From contig NC_018259.1 in NCBI RefSeq assembly GCF_000227135.1, positions 807,592 through 871,591 on the forward strand: 64,000 nucleotides of DNA. Direction: 5' to 3'. Below the pieces are notes generated by a model. It did not search any database and had not been told where the DNA came from. It saw only the letters and a program-made list of their open reading frames with translations. The position numbers and the translations under genes are program-made. Positions 18,774-28,321 of this stretch are shown here, one piece after another. The DNA is from Leishmania donovani. Taxonomy: Eukaryota; Euglenozoa; Kinetoplastea; Trypanosomatida; Trypanosomatidae. The stretch's first letter is position 1, and every line of letters starts with the position of its first letter.

Positions 18774-20194
18774 CGTCCTGCCGTCGAATCGGGGGTATGC
18801 GTCTTGCGGCCTTTTCCGGCCCTTCCCGTTCCTTCTGAGCATATGTGGTGCGCAATGGGCGCCAGACGGGCATGGGTGCACCGCACACCTTGACCCGCGA
18901 GGGCCGCGTCCAGTCTCGTACTCGACGGCGGAGGCCGTGGTGTCTATCATGCGGCGAGTAGGGGGTGTTCCAGGTGCATGCCGGGTGAGCCCAGGGGGGA
19001 TGTTGGCCATCCTCGGGCCAGGGCACTCTGAGATCCGGCGCACCCTGCCTTGTGCCACGCCTATCCCTCTGAGTCGCGTATAGCCGCTCTACTCCATCAG
19101 GTTCTGTAGAGATTCTCCACATTAGAACCTGGAGGGCTCGGTGGTGCGACGCCGTGCGGTTCTCCTCACGCTCCCGGCATCCGTGCCGCATCAGTCCGCC
19201 CGGCCGGATGCAGGGGATGCCGCGTGGTTTGCGCCCATGCGTTTTGGGGCTCATCGGTGTGGATACCTTCGCGCCTTCTCCGTCGATCACTCGTGCTCCT
19301 CTCACCTCTGCACGCCCTGCTTCGATGTGACGCGCCATGTCGTCTGTACCTGACAGCGTCGGCACACAGTGCTCGCACTAACGGATCCTGGGGCCTGTTT
19401 CAAAACGACGCTGCTGCGTCGGTCAGTCGCTGTCCTCATCCTCCATTTCCCTCTCTGTCATGGGGGAGGGGAGGGCGGCATGTCGGCACGGCTCGCCCGC
19501 ACGTGCCGCGACAGGTGGGATAGGTGGGACGCCGCTATGAGCCTGCGGCGACATGGAACACTCCACCCTCTCCTGAGTCCGCGCGCCCTGCACAGGAGCG
19601 GGCATGTCAAGCGGAGGGAGGGGGGCCGTGCATAAGCATGTGCCTGCACGCAGAGAGATCATGGCTTGTCCTTCCGAAAAGGCACAGAGGGGGGGGGAGA
19701 GCACCGCAACGCCAGCGCAGTAGTAGGCAGCACACCACCTGCGACCCCACGCTGTCGCTGCCCGTCACCCGCCACTGCAGGAGCCCAAAGTGCGGACAGG
19801 TGCTCGTGCGCAGCTGGGCGAGGAGGGTCGCCTGTCGTCTCGTCAGCTCAGCATCCGCGCTCTTGTGGTGCCGGGCAGATGCCGCCTAGTAGCTGCTCTC
19901 GTCTCAGCGTGCCGCATCGCGTAGCGCCGTTTCGGTGGGCGTCGGCCGGGCGTCGGAGACCGGTGGCCAGGTCCGGAATCCATGCAGTTGGCGTCGGCGC
20001 CCCTGGCACTGCCTGTTTTGCGAGCTTGTTCAGCCTGCCTTTGGGTTCCCACCCGCAATGGACCAAGGCAATCGGTGCTCGAAGGCGCACGCGACGGCCC
20101 ACAGCAGCGCCAGCGCACGTGCCCAGGTCCGTCGCGCTCCGCCATCCTCCACAATGACAGGGCCACGTGTCGAGCGCCGTGAGGGCGGGAGAGC

Positions 20195-20967
20195 GAGTCC
20201 GCAACAACGGCAACCCCACATGCCTCTCTGTGTTGTAGCTGGTCAAGCCATCCTCGCAGCAGTTCAGGCGCCAGCACCACTGCTCCATACTCGGCGCGGG
20301 CGCCGCACGCAAGGCCGCCGCAGCTCCTTGCCCGTGTACACCTGTGCGCGCGTTATCACGATAGCGCACCGCGGCCGCACCTGACTTGGTGTCTGTCTGC
20401 GCTGTGCCGTCTGTCCACCGCGGGTAGCAGAGCTGCGTGACGCGGGAGAGTCGCTGCCTGCCTGCCGCTGGCTTTCTCTTCGTCTAGAGAGCCCGCCCGC
20501 GCCCACTGCCGAGAGAAAAAGCAGATGCCGGCACGGGCCTTGCCCAAAGCTCACCTTGTCTANNNNNNNNNNNNNNNNNNNNNNNNNNNNNNNNNNNNNN
20601 NNNNNNNNNNNNNNNNNNNNNNNNNNNNNNNNNNNNNNNNNNNNNNNNNNNNNNNNNNNNNGAGTCCGCAACAACGGCAACCCCACATGCCTCTCTGTGT
20701 TGTAGCTGGTCAAGCCATCCTCGCAGCAGTTCAGGCGCCAGCACCACTGCTCCATACTCGGCGCGGGCGCCGCACGCAAGGCCGCCGCAGCTCCTTGCCC
20801 GTGTACACCTGTGCGCGCGTTATCACGATAGCGCACCGCGGCCGCACCTGACTTGGTGTCTGTCTGCGCTGTGCCGTCTGTCCACCGCGGGTAGCAGAGC
20901 TGCGTGACGCGGGAGAGTCGCTGCCTGCCTGCCGCTGGCTTTCTCTTCGTCTGGAGAGCCCGCCCGC
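20195..20967. repeat. 306-bp duplication around an N gap inside the retroelement
   Basis: 20195-20500 and 20662-20967 match with a rare mismatch (cgtctagaga against cgtctggaga). Unlike the other gap-flanking duplications, the left copy runs 62 bases past the end of the similarity (20501-20562) before the Ns, while the right copy turns into unrelated UTR-like sequence. This suggests two element copies with different flanks, or a chimeric join, more than a simple contig overlap. Confidence 0.75.
20563..20661. other. Assembly gap, 99 N, within retroelement
   Basis: Run of 99 N inside the retroelement remnant; missing sequence may include reverse-transcriptase-domain DNA. Confidence 0.95.
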
Positions 20968-22490
20968 AGCCCGCCTCGGGAGTGATATGCTGACGTGCAC
21001 AAGGAACGAGAGCATGAGAATGACAACGAAAAAAAAAAAATAGAGCGACGGGCGAAGGTGCGTGGAGAGAGAGAGAGAGAGCAGCAGCGCGCGGCGAGTC
21101 AGAGAGAGAGGCCGGCACAGTTGAAGCAATGCGATGGTGCAACGGCGCATGAACACGCGTAGAAAGAGGCGCCGGCAAGTGCACAGGATGTACAGAAAAG
21201 GAAAGAGGATCGCGGATGCCAGCCAAAGAGGAGGGGGTGAATCAAAGAGCACAGTATGCGCATCACACCTGGAGGTGGCGCGCGCACACCACCGCAGACC
21301 CCCCCCCCTGCGCAAGCAGGCGCGGGCGCAAAGAGATGCACAGGCGTATACCGCACCCTAAAGCATTAAGAGCAGCAAAGCACAAAGGCAGCGGGAAAAG
21401 GAAAGGGAAGAGGGGTGTCGGAGAACAATGGCGAAAGCCACGGCGGGCGTGGTAAACGGTTGCATACGCTGTCCTGTGACACACCTGCTCACATGCACGC
21501 GCACGCGCACAGAGAAAAGAAAGAAGAAGAGCGTTGACGGCCAGCAACGCGAAGGCTTGATGGACGAAGGATGCACATTCACACATACACGAGCGAGAGC
21601 GAAATAAATGGCAATGGAGAAAAGTGAAAGCGTGGAGTACTAGAGGAGCGAAAAAAAAAGGGAGACGAGCATAAGGAGAGGGTGTGCAGCGTCGGTGCTC
21701 CCGCCATCCATACGAGGCACCTCAAACACAGTCGCCGCCCTTGTTGAGACAACACTCGAACACGCAACCAAAACAGCACATACAGATATATGGAAATATA
21801 TAATAAGGAACACAGGCGGGAAAAGAAAGCGAGAGCGCACCCGTATACACGCACGTAGACCTAAGGCACACATCGGCAGGCGCTCTCACATGTGTGTCCA
21901 CTCATTTGCGACCAAAGAGGCACGCAAGACGCACCACGTGCGCAGCTGCGGGAATGTGTACTAGCTCTGAGAACGGCTACCATACATGAAGAAACAAAGA
22001 AAAAAAGAGTGTACTCGCCGCAATCCGCTCGGCGACAGCCGCCGACTTCTTCGAGGTTTCTGCACTGCTGGTTGGCTACGCTGTCGCTAAAGCGCATACG
22101 CCACCGGTAATCCCGCCCCTGCCGTCACCACCGCGTGTCTGTTGTTCATAATCTTCCGTAAAACAAGCCCTTCCAGGCGTGGAGGGCAGCGGAGGGTTCT
22201 CGAAAAACAAAGGAAAAGAGCTTGGAGAAACATAAAGCGAAGCACAGCGAACACCGCACACAAGAGTCGGCAAGAACTATCGGAGCCGCAACATGCACTC
22301 GCTCGTTGTCTCAGAGTCCTCGAGGAACTCACTCACATGCGAGACGTGATCCACTTGCACATGTGAAGAATCCACAGAAATGAAAAAGGATGTTGCCGGA
22401 CGCTTCTTCGCATCATGCGTTGTACTCTTCGACTGGGCCGGCCTCCACTCGTCTCGCACGCAGAGGACCATTCCAGTCCCGTAATTCTCA
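20968..22490 (-). other. HAD-gene 3' UTR / spacer
   Basis: No gene is seen. The plus strand shows an A-run at 21030-21041, a GA-rich tract at 21066-21080, a C-run near 21299-21308 and other simple-sequence tracts typical of these spacers. It is part of an unusually long, 5.8-kb gene-free interval between the HAD and kinesin-like genes. Confidence 0.55.
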
Positions 22491-25097
22491 TCACCGCCGT
22501 CTCTTCTTCTGCAAAGGCTGAATGCGGTCCCGCGTTCTGGCAATCGTTTTCTTCAGCTGCTCTGCCAACGAGCGAGGAATGCTGCCGTCTGTGGTGTAGA
22601 TGTCAAAGAGAATGCGGCCAAGGTCACCCGTCAAATACGGATCGATGAAAGGGAGCACGCGCTGCAGGATGTAGTATTGTCGCTGCGCCTCTGCGTGCAG
22701 CACGCATGACGCACTCGCACCACCTGTGCGCTGCAGCGTCGCGACCAGCCGCTCCTCTACCTCCTCGAAAAAAGGCTTGTAGAAGTTGAGCATGTGCGGC
22801 ACAAACGTCGGCCGCATGCGAATCGGTGCGCACACCATGCGCGTGCACGGCACCCAGCGGCTCGTCCTGTTGACATCCACGAAGCCGTTCGCTCGCATCT
22901 CTTCCTCGACTACCTGGAATAGAGTACTCTCCGCCTCCTGAAAGTACTTGAGAACGTCCTTGTATTGTTCATCGGTGCAGCTACGGTCGCCGACAAACAC
23001 AGGCTGACCGACGTACCTGCTGAGGTGGCTGTCGGCGCGCTGCATGCTGCGCTGTCCGCTGCTACTGGTGCGTGCAGTGGTCAGCACCCGGCGATACGCT
23101 TCAGATGGCATGTGCAGGTTCACGACAATCAGGTTCACATCCTTGTATGAAAGCGTTGGAGAGCGCACCATTGAGGTTGCCGTGGTCACGGAGGCCCCGA
23201 GATCGCCGTCGCCGCCCTCGTGAAGAGCGTGGCAGGGGAAGGGGGGGAGGTTGAGTGGCAGGCACTCCGCGTCCACAGAGCGGCAGCCGTGGCTCGATCC
23301 GTGTCGGCGTTGCGCGATGAGCGGGGAAGTTGCATCGCGATGCAGAGGCGTGCGGTCCCCCTCGTTTGATTTTACGATTTTCACGTCGTCCGCAAGCCCG
23401 TTGCCGCCGGGGCCCCGCATCGATGAGCACCCTTTCCAGGATGCGTAGTGGCCGACGTCGCTGCTCGCTACACCACTGGTTCGGGAGCCTGTGGTGTCAG
23501 CGCTGCCAGAGCTGGACACTGCAGCGGACTTGCACCACTTCCACTCGCTCGCCTCTTCGGTTTTGCTGCTCTTTGGTGCTGTTGCCGAGGAGCTTGAGCT
23601 GGTGGCAGCGACGGACGCCGCTTTCTGTGCTTGCTGGTCGCAACTACTACGATTCTGCCGGTCTTCCAGCGACGGCGCGAGCTCGGCGGTGTCGGGCGCC
23701 CTTGTGATGTCACGACCATACCGCAGTCCCAGATCGCGAAGCTTCGCCGAGGTCGCGAGGAGCAGATAATCGGCCTGGAAGAAACGATACACCTTGTGCT
23801 GGCGCCGCAAATCGAGCATGTCCGACATCTGCAGCCCATAGCGCACCACGCCCAGCTCAGAGAGGTTGTTGTCGATGAAGAAGACGGAGTCCCACTCGCT
23901 GGACATGGCAAGCGACCAGACGACGTCCATCTTGCGGTATACTTTGCCGTTCACGAACGCTGTGTTGCGCGACGGTGGGAAGAACGTGCTCATTGACGCG
24001 AGTGTGATGCCCCACACCTCCGGTCGAAGAATGAGCCATCGGCCCTGCTGTTCTGCCTTGTCGTCCAGCTGCCCATCGAAGGTGCGGTTGCACGTCGGCG
24101 ACGCCCTCGGGTCGTCCAGAAACGCAGAGTCCTCTTCCTGTTCGCTGCGTTCCCGCACGGTGGCGAGGCGCACCACAACCGTGCCTGATGCAAAGTGTCG
24201 CAGGTCGTGGTCGCTCAAGTCATCTCTAGCCGCTCGGCCTCCACTGCATGCACCGGTTTGACTGGTCACCGACGACGCTGACGCCGGCTGCGCCTTTGTC
24301 CGGCTGCCACCCCCGCAACGGAGAAAGTTCGCAAATAACGACTTCCCTTTCTGCGCGCCTCCGCGAGAAGTGGCTGGCGGCGAGGAGGAACGACCTGTGT
24401 AGCCGGCCGTCGCACGGCCATCGCCGGTGGAGCCAGTGGTGCGCTCCAGAAAGGGCCGCACGCACCACAGTCGCCCGCCCGGCCTCTCTAAGACATCGTC
24501 GATGCTCCCTTGCGAGAGAAGCAAATGGCGCGCGGTGTCACCGGCGCTGCGGAAGAGTTCAACCAGTTCCGAATCCCGGAACACAGTGTTCTGACGAACC
24601 CCGCTGGCTCCGGATGCAACGAGGGTGTCGTCCACGTCCCATATGCACAGCACCTTTGGCCGGCGTGGCTCGACGCCCTTCAACGACTGGCAACGGCTCA
24701 GTCGCAGCCGCGAGCTGGTCGGCGTCGGCGACGTTTGCGACGGTGCAATTAAGAAAGGAGTGGCCTTCTCGTCCTCCGACCCGATATCCGCCTCAATCAA
24801 AGAAAGAGGTGACCGCTTCGACGCCATCGGTGCGTGTGTAGCGAAAGGGGTTTGGGCGCTCGTCGTAAGAATCGAAGTCTGCTTCCGCGGCGACGGCGGG
24901 CGAGTCGAATACGACAACCCACTCAGCGCATCACCCAGGTGAATGGTGCTCGTGTACGCCGATGGGAGGTACGGAGCGCCGTCGTTTTTCTTGAAGTCGC
25001 CGCTGTCAATAGGCTCCTTCAGCAGTCCTACGACGGAGCTAACATCGGCATAGTTACACGCCGCAACGAAATGGGGGTGCAACTGAACTGTACTCAT
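22491..25097 (-). CDS. HAD-superfamily (haloacid dehalogenase-like) phosphatase-type protein, large
   Basis: An 868-aa protein. A HAD motif I is present as WDVDDTLVA, with D154, D156 and T158 in the DxDxT pattern of HAD phosphatases. A later HAD core segment reads KMDVVWSLAMSSEWDSVFFIDNNLSELG; the FIDNN (D409) matches the acidic motif IV that binds Mg2+. Between them is a long, serine-rich, low-complexity insertion. The C-terminal ~170 residues form a second well-structured, mostly helical region (HMPSEAYRRVL, then FVGDRS, then PHMLNFYKPFFEEVEERL) that I cannot assign. Phosphatase activity is inferred only from the motif. It does not match Eyes-absent phosphatases closely. A clear splice acceptor stands 18 bases before the ATG. 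Confidence 0.72.
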   Translation of the reverse strand: MSTVQLHPHFVAACNYADVSSVVGLLKEPIDSGDFKKNDGAPYLPSAYTSTIHLGDALSGLSYSTRPPSPRKQTSILTTSAQTPFATHAPMASKRSPLSLIEADIGSEDEKATPFLIAPSQTSPTPTSSRLRLSRCQSLKGVEPRRPKVLCIWDVDDTLVASGASGVRQNTVFRDSELVELFRSAGDTARHLLLSQGSIDDVLERPGGRLWCVRPFLERTTGSTGDGRATAGYTGRSSSPPATSRGGAQKGKSLFANFLRCGGGSRTKAQPASASSVTSQTGACSGGRAARDDLSDHDLRHFASGTVVVRLATVRERSEQEEDSAFLDDPRASPTCNRTFDGQLDDKAEQQGRWLILRPEVWGITLASMSTFFPPSRNTAFVNGKVYRKMDVVWSLAMSSEWDSVFFIDNNLSELGVVRYGLQMSDMLDLRRQHKVYRFFQADYLLLATSAKLRDLGLRYGRDITRAPDTAELAPSLEDRQNRSSCDQQAQKAASVAATSSSSSATAPKSSKTEEASEWKWCKSAAVSSSGSADTTGSRTSGVASSDVGHYASWKGCSSMRGPGGNGLADDVKIVKSNEGDRTPLHRDATSPLIAQRRHGSSHGCRSVDAECLPLNLPPFPCHALHEGGDGDLGASVTTATSMVRSPTLSYKDVNLIVVNLHMPSEAYRRVLTTARTSSSGQRSMQRADSHLSRYVGQPVFVGDRSCTDEQYKDVLKYFQEAESTLFQVVEEEMRANGFVDVNRTSRWVPCTRMVCAPIRMRPTFVPHMLNFYKPFFEEVEERLVATLQRTGGASASCVLHAEAQRQYYILQRVLPFIDPYLTGDLGRILFDIYTTDGSIPRSLAEQLKKTIARTRDRIQPLQKKRRR

Positions 25098-25340
25098 CTT
25101 CGATCCTCCCCTTGCTACACAAAGAGTTAAAGGTAAGAAAAAAAAAAAACAGCAACTCCTTATATGCGTCTACCCCCGTTTACGTGTGTGTGTGCGTGAT
25201 TAAGAGGAGAGTGTGTGAGACAGAGATGGCATGACGTGCAAAAGTGTGGAGAAGCAGCTAAACAATCGAATGACGACAAAAGCGGTCACGATTTCCTCTT
25301 ACCGCTGTGGTTTTCGTGGGCATTGAGGCCGAAGAAAACC
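25098..25340 (-). other. HAD-gene leader region
   Basis: 5' leader and splice region of the HAD gene, followed by 3' spacer of the upstream membrane-protein gene. No coding signal is seen. Confidence 0.5.
25115..25116 (-). promoter_or_regulatory. Predicted spliced-leader acceptor AG for HAD-like gene
   Basis: On the transcribed strand a T-run (complement of the A-run at 25138-25150) and a pyrimidine-rich tract are followed by gtgtAG, giving a leader of about 17 nt before the ATG at 25097. Confidence 0.55.
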
Positions 25341-25856
25341 CCCCAGTGCGTGGTATCTCAGGTTTCACTAGCCACACTCCGTGCGGTGAAGCCAGGCAGC
25401 CTCCCTATCCCCTTCCGATGCACAGCCACCTCTGGTGGTGACAGGGTTGAGTGCCTACGGCGTGGGGGAAGGCCAGAGCGATGCATCGCGACTGATGTGG
25501 ACGGCCAGGCTCTGCACGGCGCCGCGTCAGAGCGCTCTGCGACGGTGCGCCCGCTTGCACTAACCCATATGATTAGGCAGAGTGTCATCGCGGCTCCAAC
25601 GCATCCCACGCCCGGCCCTAACTGCCCACTGGTGTGGGGAGCCCGAGTACCATCCCTGATGGTGGACACACACCGTGCGGCGACCGGCATGATGGGGGAG
25701 CGGCCTGCGAGTCGGCCTGCGAGGCGGCCGTGGTGGGTAGAGTTTGAGGCAGAGGCCATGCTCAGATGGCTGAGTCGGCGCATTGCTGTAGCACGTGTGT
25801 CTCACGCTGCTTCGCACCAGGCGATGCGGTGCCTGTGACGGTCCAGGGGTAGACTG
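25341..25856 (+). mobile_element. SIDER-like interspersed retroposon, copy 2 (complete)
   Basis: This is the uninterrupted copy of the repeat also found at 5390-6206, in the opposite orientation. It begins with ccccagtgcgtgg and ends near ccaggggtagactgg. I count about five differences from copy 1. It has no coding frame worth annotating, and the flanking bases do not give an obvious target-site duplication by eye. It lies in the 3' region of the polytopic membrane-protein gene. Strand is given as the orientation opposite to copy 1; the true sense strand of the element is not proven here. Confidence 0.6.
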
Positions 25857-26257
25857 GAGAGTGACTCATGTGGTACAGCAAAGTGGGCACGTTGAACATC
25901 ATCGAAGAAAAAGCATCCACTTGCCTCTCCCCACCCCACCTCCTGCTGTGCCGCGTCGACTTGGTTTGCAGTGCGAGAGAGAGAAACACGAAAACGAAAG
26001 GGACGCATGCCAAAGTACACGCAAGCGGCAGTTGGGCTGGGCAGTGGTGATTCACGTGAATCTGCGTGGTTTCACGTGCAGATGTGTACGGTGTGCACCG
26101 ACCAACGTGAAAAGATAGCAACAACGACACTGAAGAAAGAAGCACCAAGAGAAAAAGCGGTCATTGACGAAGCAACAACAGCGCCGTCCGCTTCTGTGCA
26201 AGAAAGCTAAGAGGCGATGATCCGGTGTGGGTAGGAGGGGGAGCTGGTGATGCAGTG
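25857..26257 (-). other. 3' UTR of polytopic membrane-protein gene
   Basis: No gene is seen between the repeat and the stop codon at 26258. Low-complexity purine tracts only. Confidence 0.5.
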
Positions 26258-28321
26258 CTATGCCAGGACGTAGTGATCGACAGCCCGCTGCGTAATGCGC
26301 ACTCCGCGAAAGAACTCGACCAACAACATCGTTAACCAGGCTACGATGGATAGGCACATCAACCCGAAGATTGCGATGCTTGGTATCATCCACTTGCTGA
26401 AGGAGGGTTTGAAGATGACGCACTCTCGGCTTGCCGCACCCACGTTAACGTACACGAGAAAGGCGATTTGCATGAGCATCACGGGGATACCGATGGCACC
26501 CATGCCTCGCGAGAAGGGCAAGTTGACGCACACAACCACGATTACAATGATAGAGAGGCCGAGGACGGACATGTAGATGGCGGGGAAGATAATCGCGGTT
26601 CCCGCGCAGGAGTGCAGGTTGAGTATAAGCACGACAAGGGTCACCGTCTGGGCAACGAAAAAGTATATGGTGAAGAAGACAAACACCTTCGTGACGATGT
26701 CAGATGGATGGACGCGGCGGGCAAGCACGCGCGTGTGGTCTTTGGCGCTGATGCTTTGGCTCGATAGAACCGCAAACCCGCAGCCGTTGCACGAGTGCGT
26801 GAAGAAGGCAATGCGGTGGTAGGCGAAGATTGACATGGTTATCAACGTCAGCGAGCAGCCCAAGAGTAGCCAGTAACACGCGCCATGAAGGTAGCGATGG
26901 TTTCGGCGAATATCGCTGATGAAGAGGAATGTCTGCAGAATCATTTGCGGCAGAGCGTAAAAGCAGCCGTTGGTAATGTGCTGGACAAGAGTGCCGTTGC
27001 GCAGATCGTACCGGATAATGAAAAAACTCTTCGCGTTGGCCGAAATCTCGTACCGCAGCAACACGTAGCTAAGCATGATCTCGTACACAGGGATGATGGG
27101 TACAATCCGAAAGAGGTTGTCCGGGTAGCGCCACACTTGATTCTCATAGCGCTTGATCTTGCCTTCCTCCGCCCGCATGGTGGCGACAAGACTCACCACG
27201 TAGCCGCCAACGTATGTGATGATGATCCAGTAGCCGTTGTTGCGGTGCTCGGGCTGCTGGAACCAAAACACCACCGACCACAGTACCATGGCGGTGAACG
27301 TCAACGTCACCAGCACGCCAATCCAGCTAATCGCGATGCTGATGTAGTGCAGCACGTCGAAGACAAAGAATATGCAGAAGCTGGGTTTCTCCAAATTTTC
27401 GAGCAGATACGGGTAGTCGATGAGCAGCTCCACGTAGTCGAAACCGGAGTAGCGCAGGAGCACCATCTGCTGAAAGGTGATGCGGCTTGTGCGGATGCTG
27501 CACAGAGACCGGACGTAGTTGAGCAGATCGCCAGACACGACGTCGCCGTCGTAGGGATCGCCGGCAAGCACCTCGTCAAGCTTTGCCTGCACCACAGACT
27601 GCACACGAGGATCGTCAATGTCGACGCGGCCAGAGTCAAGGAAAACTTTCAGCAGTGCCGGGCTCCCACTCACTAATTCGAAGATCTCGCCGTCTACGAG
27701 CTCGTTGCTGGCCTTCAGGGTTGCGAGGATAATGTTCATGAACACGTCAGAGCCGGTCTGCATAAACAGCAGCAACGTGTCTTTCAGGTTTAGGTTCACC
27801 TGATCGGGATCGCTATCCTCTTGCACATCATTGCCTTCCACGGAGCTTGCCGATTCAGTGGACGGGGCCACCTCAATGGGGCTGCGGTGCTCAGACCTGT
27901 CAAACTCCCAGCCACCGCTGCTGCTGCTGCTGATCCTATCTGGGATGTTACTACCAGCAGCTACGCCGCTGCTGCGATTAGGGCCGGTGAGTGTCAGCTG
28001 AGCGTTGAAGGACGCGTCGCCGCCAGGCTCGTGCGGCGAGCCATTTCTGGGCTCTAAAAACAGACCAGTCGCAGCGTTGACACCCTTGTATAACATTGAA
28101 GATAGCCACCCAGCGCCACGTCTACTACCCTGATGACGATTCGTGTCCTTGTTGTCAGCCTCTTCGCCACCGGCGTACGGCTGGCGAGAGGCGCCGGCTG
28201 ACACCACGCCGCGCGTGGAGCTCTCAGTGGAGTCTGCGCCATCGCCGTGTGTGGACCCGACATCCATCGCCGCCTCATGTGAGGCCCCGTCGTCAGATGA
28301 GTCCACAAATCGGACGCGCAT
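26258..28321 (-). CDS. Polytopic membrane protein, about 8 TM segments; possible XK-related similarity
   Basis: A 687-aa protein. The first ~290 residues are hydrophilic, serine/glycine/acid-rich and probably cytosolic. The rest contains about eight hydrophobic segments: two in the block at about 311-354, then one near YWIIITYVGGYVVSL, one around ALPQMILQTFLFI (near 455), one at ACYWLLLGCSLTLIT, and three or four more to the C-terminus. The PQ..LQ.. pattern after a polar RYDL loop recalls XK-related scramblases, but I would treat that as a hint only. No transporter signature, pore motif or signal peptide is visible. The frame continues 182 codons upstream, but that part is proline-, histidine- and arginine-rich UTR translation; MRVRFVDSSDDGA at 28321 is the natural start. 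Confidence 0.75.
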   Translation of the reverse strand: MRVRFVDSSDDGASHEAAMDVGSTHGDGADSTESSTRGVVSAGASRQPYAGGEEADNKDTNRHQGSRRGAGWLSSMLYKGVNAATGLFLEPRNGSPHEPGGDASFNAQLTLTGPNRSSGVAAGSNIPDRISSSSSGGWEFDRSEHRSPIEVAPSTESASSVEGNDVQEDSDPDQVNLNLKDTLLLFMQTGSDVFMNIILATLKASNELVDGEIFELVSGSPALLKVFLDSGRVDIDDPRVQSVVQAKLDEVLAGDPYDGDVVSGDLLNYVRSLCSIRTSRITFQQMVLLRYSGFDYVELLIDYPYLLENLEKPSFCIFFVFDVLHYISIAISWIGVLVTLTFTAMVLWSVVFWFQQPEHRNNGYWIIITYVGGYVVSLVATMRAEEGKIKRYENQVWRYPDNLFRIVPIIPVYEIMLSYVLLRYEISANAKSFFIIRYDLRNGTLVQHITNGCFYALPQMILQTFLFISDIRRNHRYLHGACYWLLLGCSLTLITMSIFAYHRIAFFTHSCNGCGFAVLSSQSISAKDHTRVLARRVHPSDIVTKVFVFFTIYFFVAQTVTLVVLILNLHSCAGTAIIFPAIYMSVLGLSIIVIVVVCVNLPFSRGMGAIGIPVMLMQIAFLVYVNVGAASRECVIFKPSFSKWMIPSIAIFGLMCLSIVAWLTMLLVEFFRGVRITQRAVDHYVLA

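Larger units (their letters stand above)
16672..18774 (-). other. Proximal leader and spacer upstream of the kinesin-like gene
   Basis: No gene is supported. The sequence shows (TG)n and (AC)n tracts, purine-rich splice-signal-like blocks, and a 349-bp direct duplication around a 99-N gap. Long minus frames here (for example 17025-17726) are pyrimidine-tract translations rich in Ser, Leu, Pro, His and Thr. Confidence 0.55.
18775..20967 (-). mobile_element. Degenerate non-LTR retroelement remnant (ingi/L1Tc clade, DIRE-like) with RNase H
   Basis: On the minus strand the translated frames contain the parts of an RNase H domain in the right order. First is a PRWTDGTAQ..SGAAAV motif (first catalytic Asp), then an AEYGAVVLAPELLRGW block (catalytic Glu), then VAVVADSLS running into ALTALDTWP in another frame (second Asp). 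Next comes APIALVHCGWEP..LNKLAKQA (His motif). Beyond it lies a block with LTRRQATLLAQLRT and CPHFG, as found after RNase H in trypanosomatid ingi/L1Tc-type elements. These pieces are spread over different frames with stops between them, so the element is dead. No intact reverse transcriptase or endonuclease is visible; RT-proximal sequence may lie in the gap. The core evidence is 19740-20562 and 20662-20967; the limit at 18775 is a guess. Dead elements of this kind in Leishmania are called DIREs. Confidence 0.68.

Noticed and set aside
18202..19365. Long frames on both strands across the 18.3-kb gap
   Set aside because: They exist only because the Ns are read as open; the real sequence beneath is duplicated UTR and dead retroelement.
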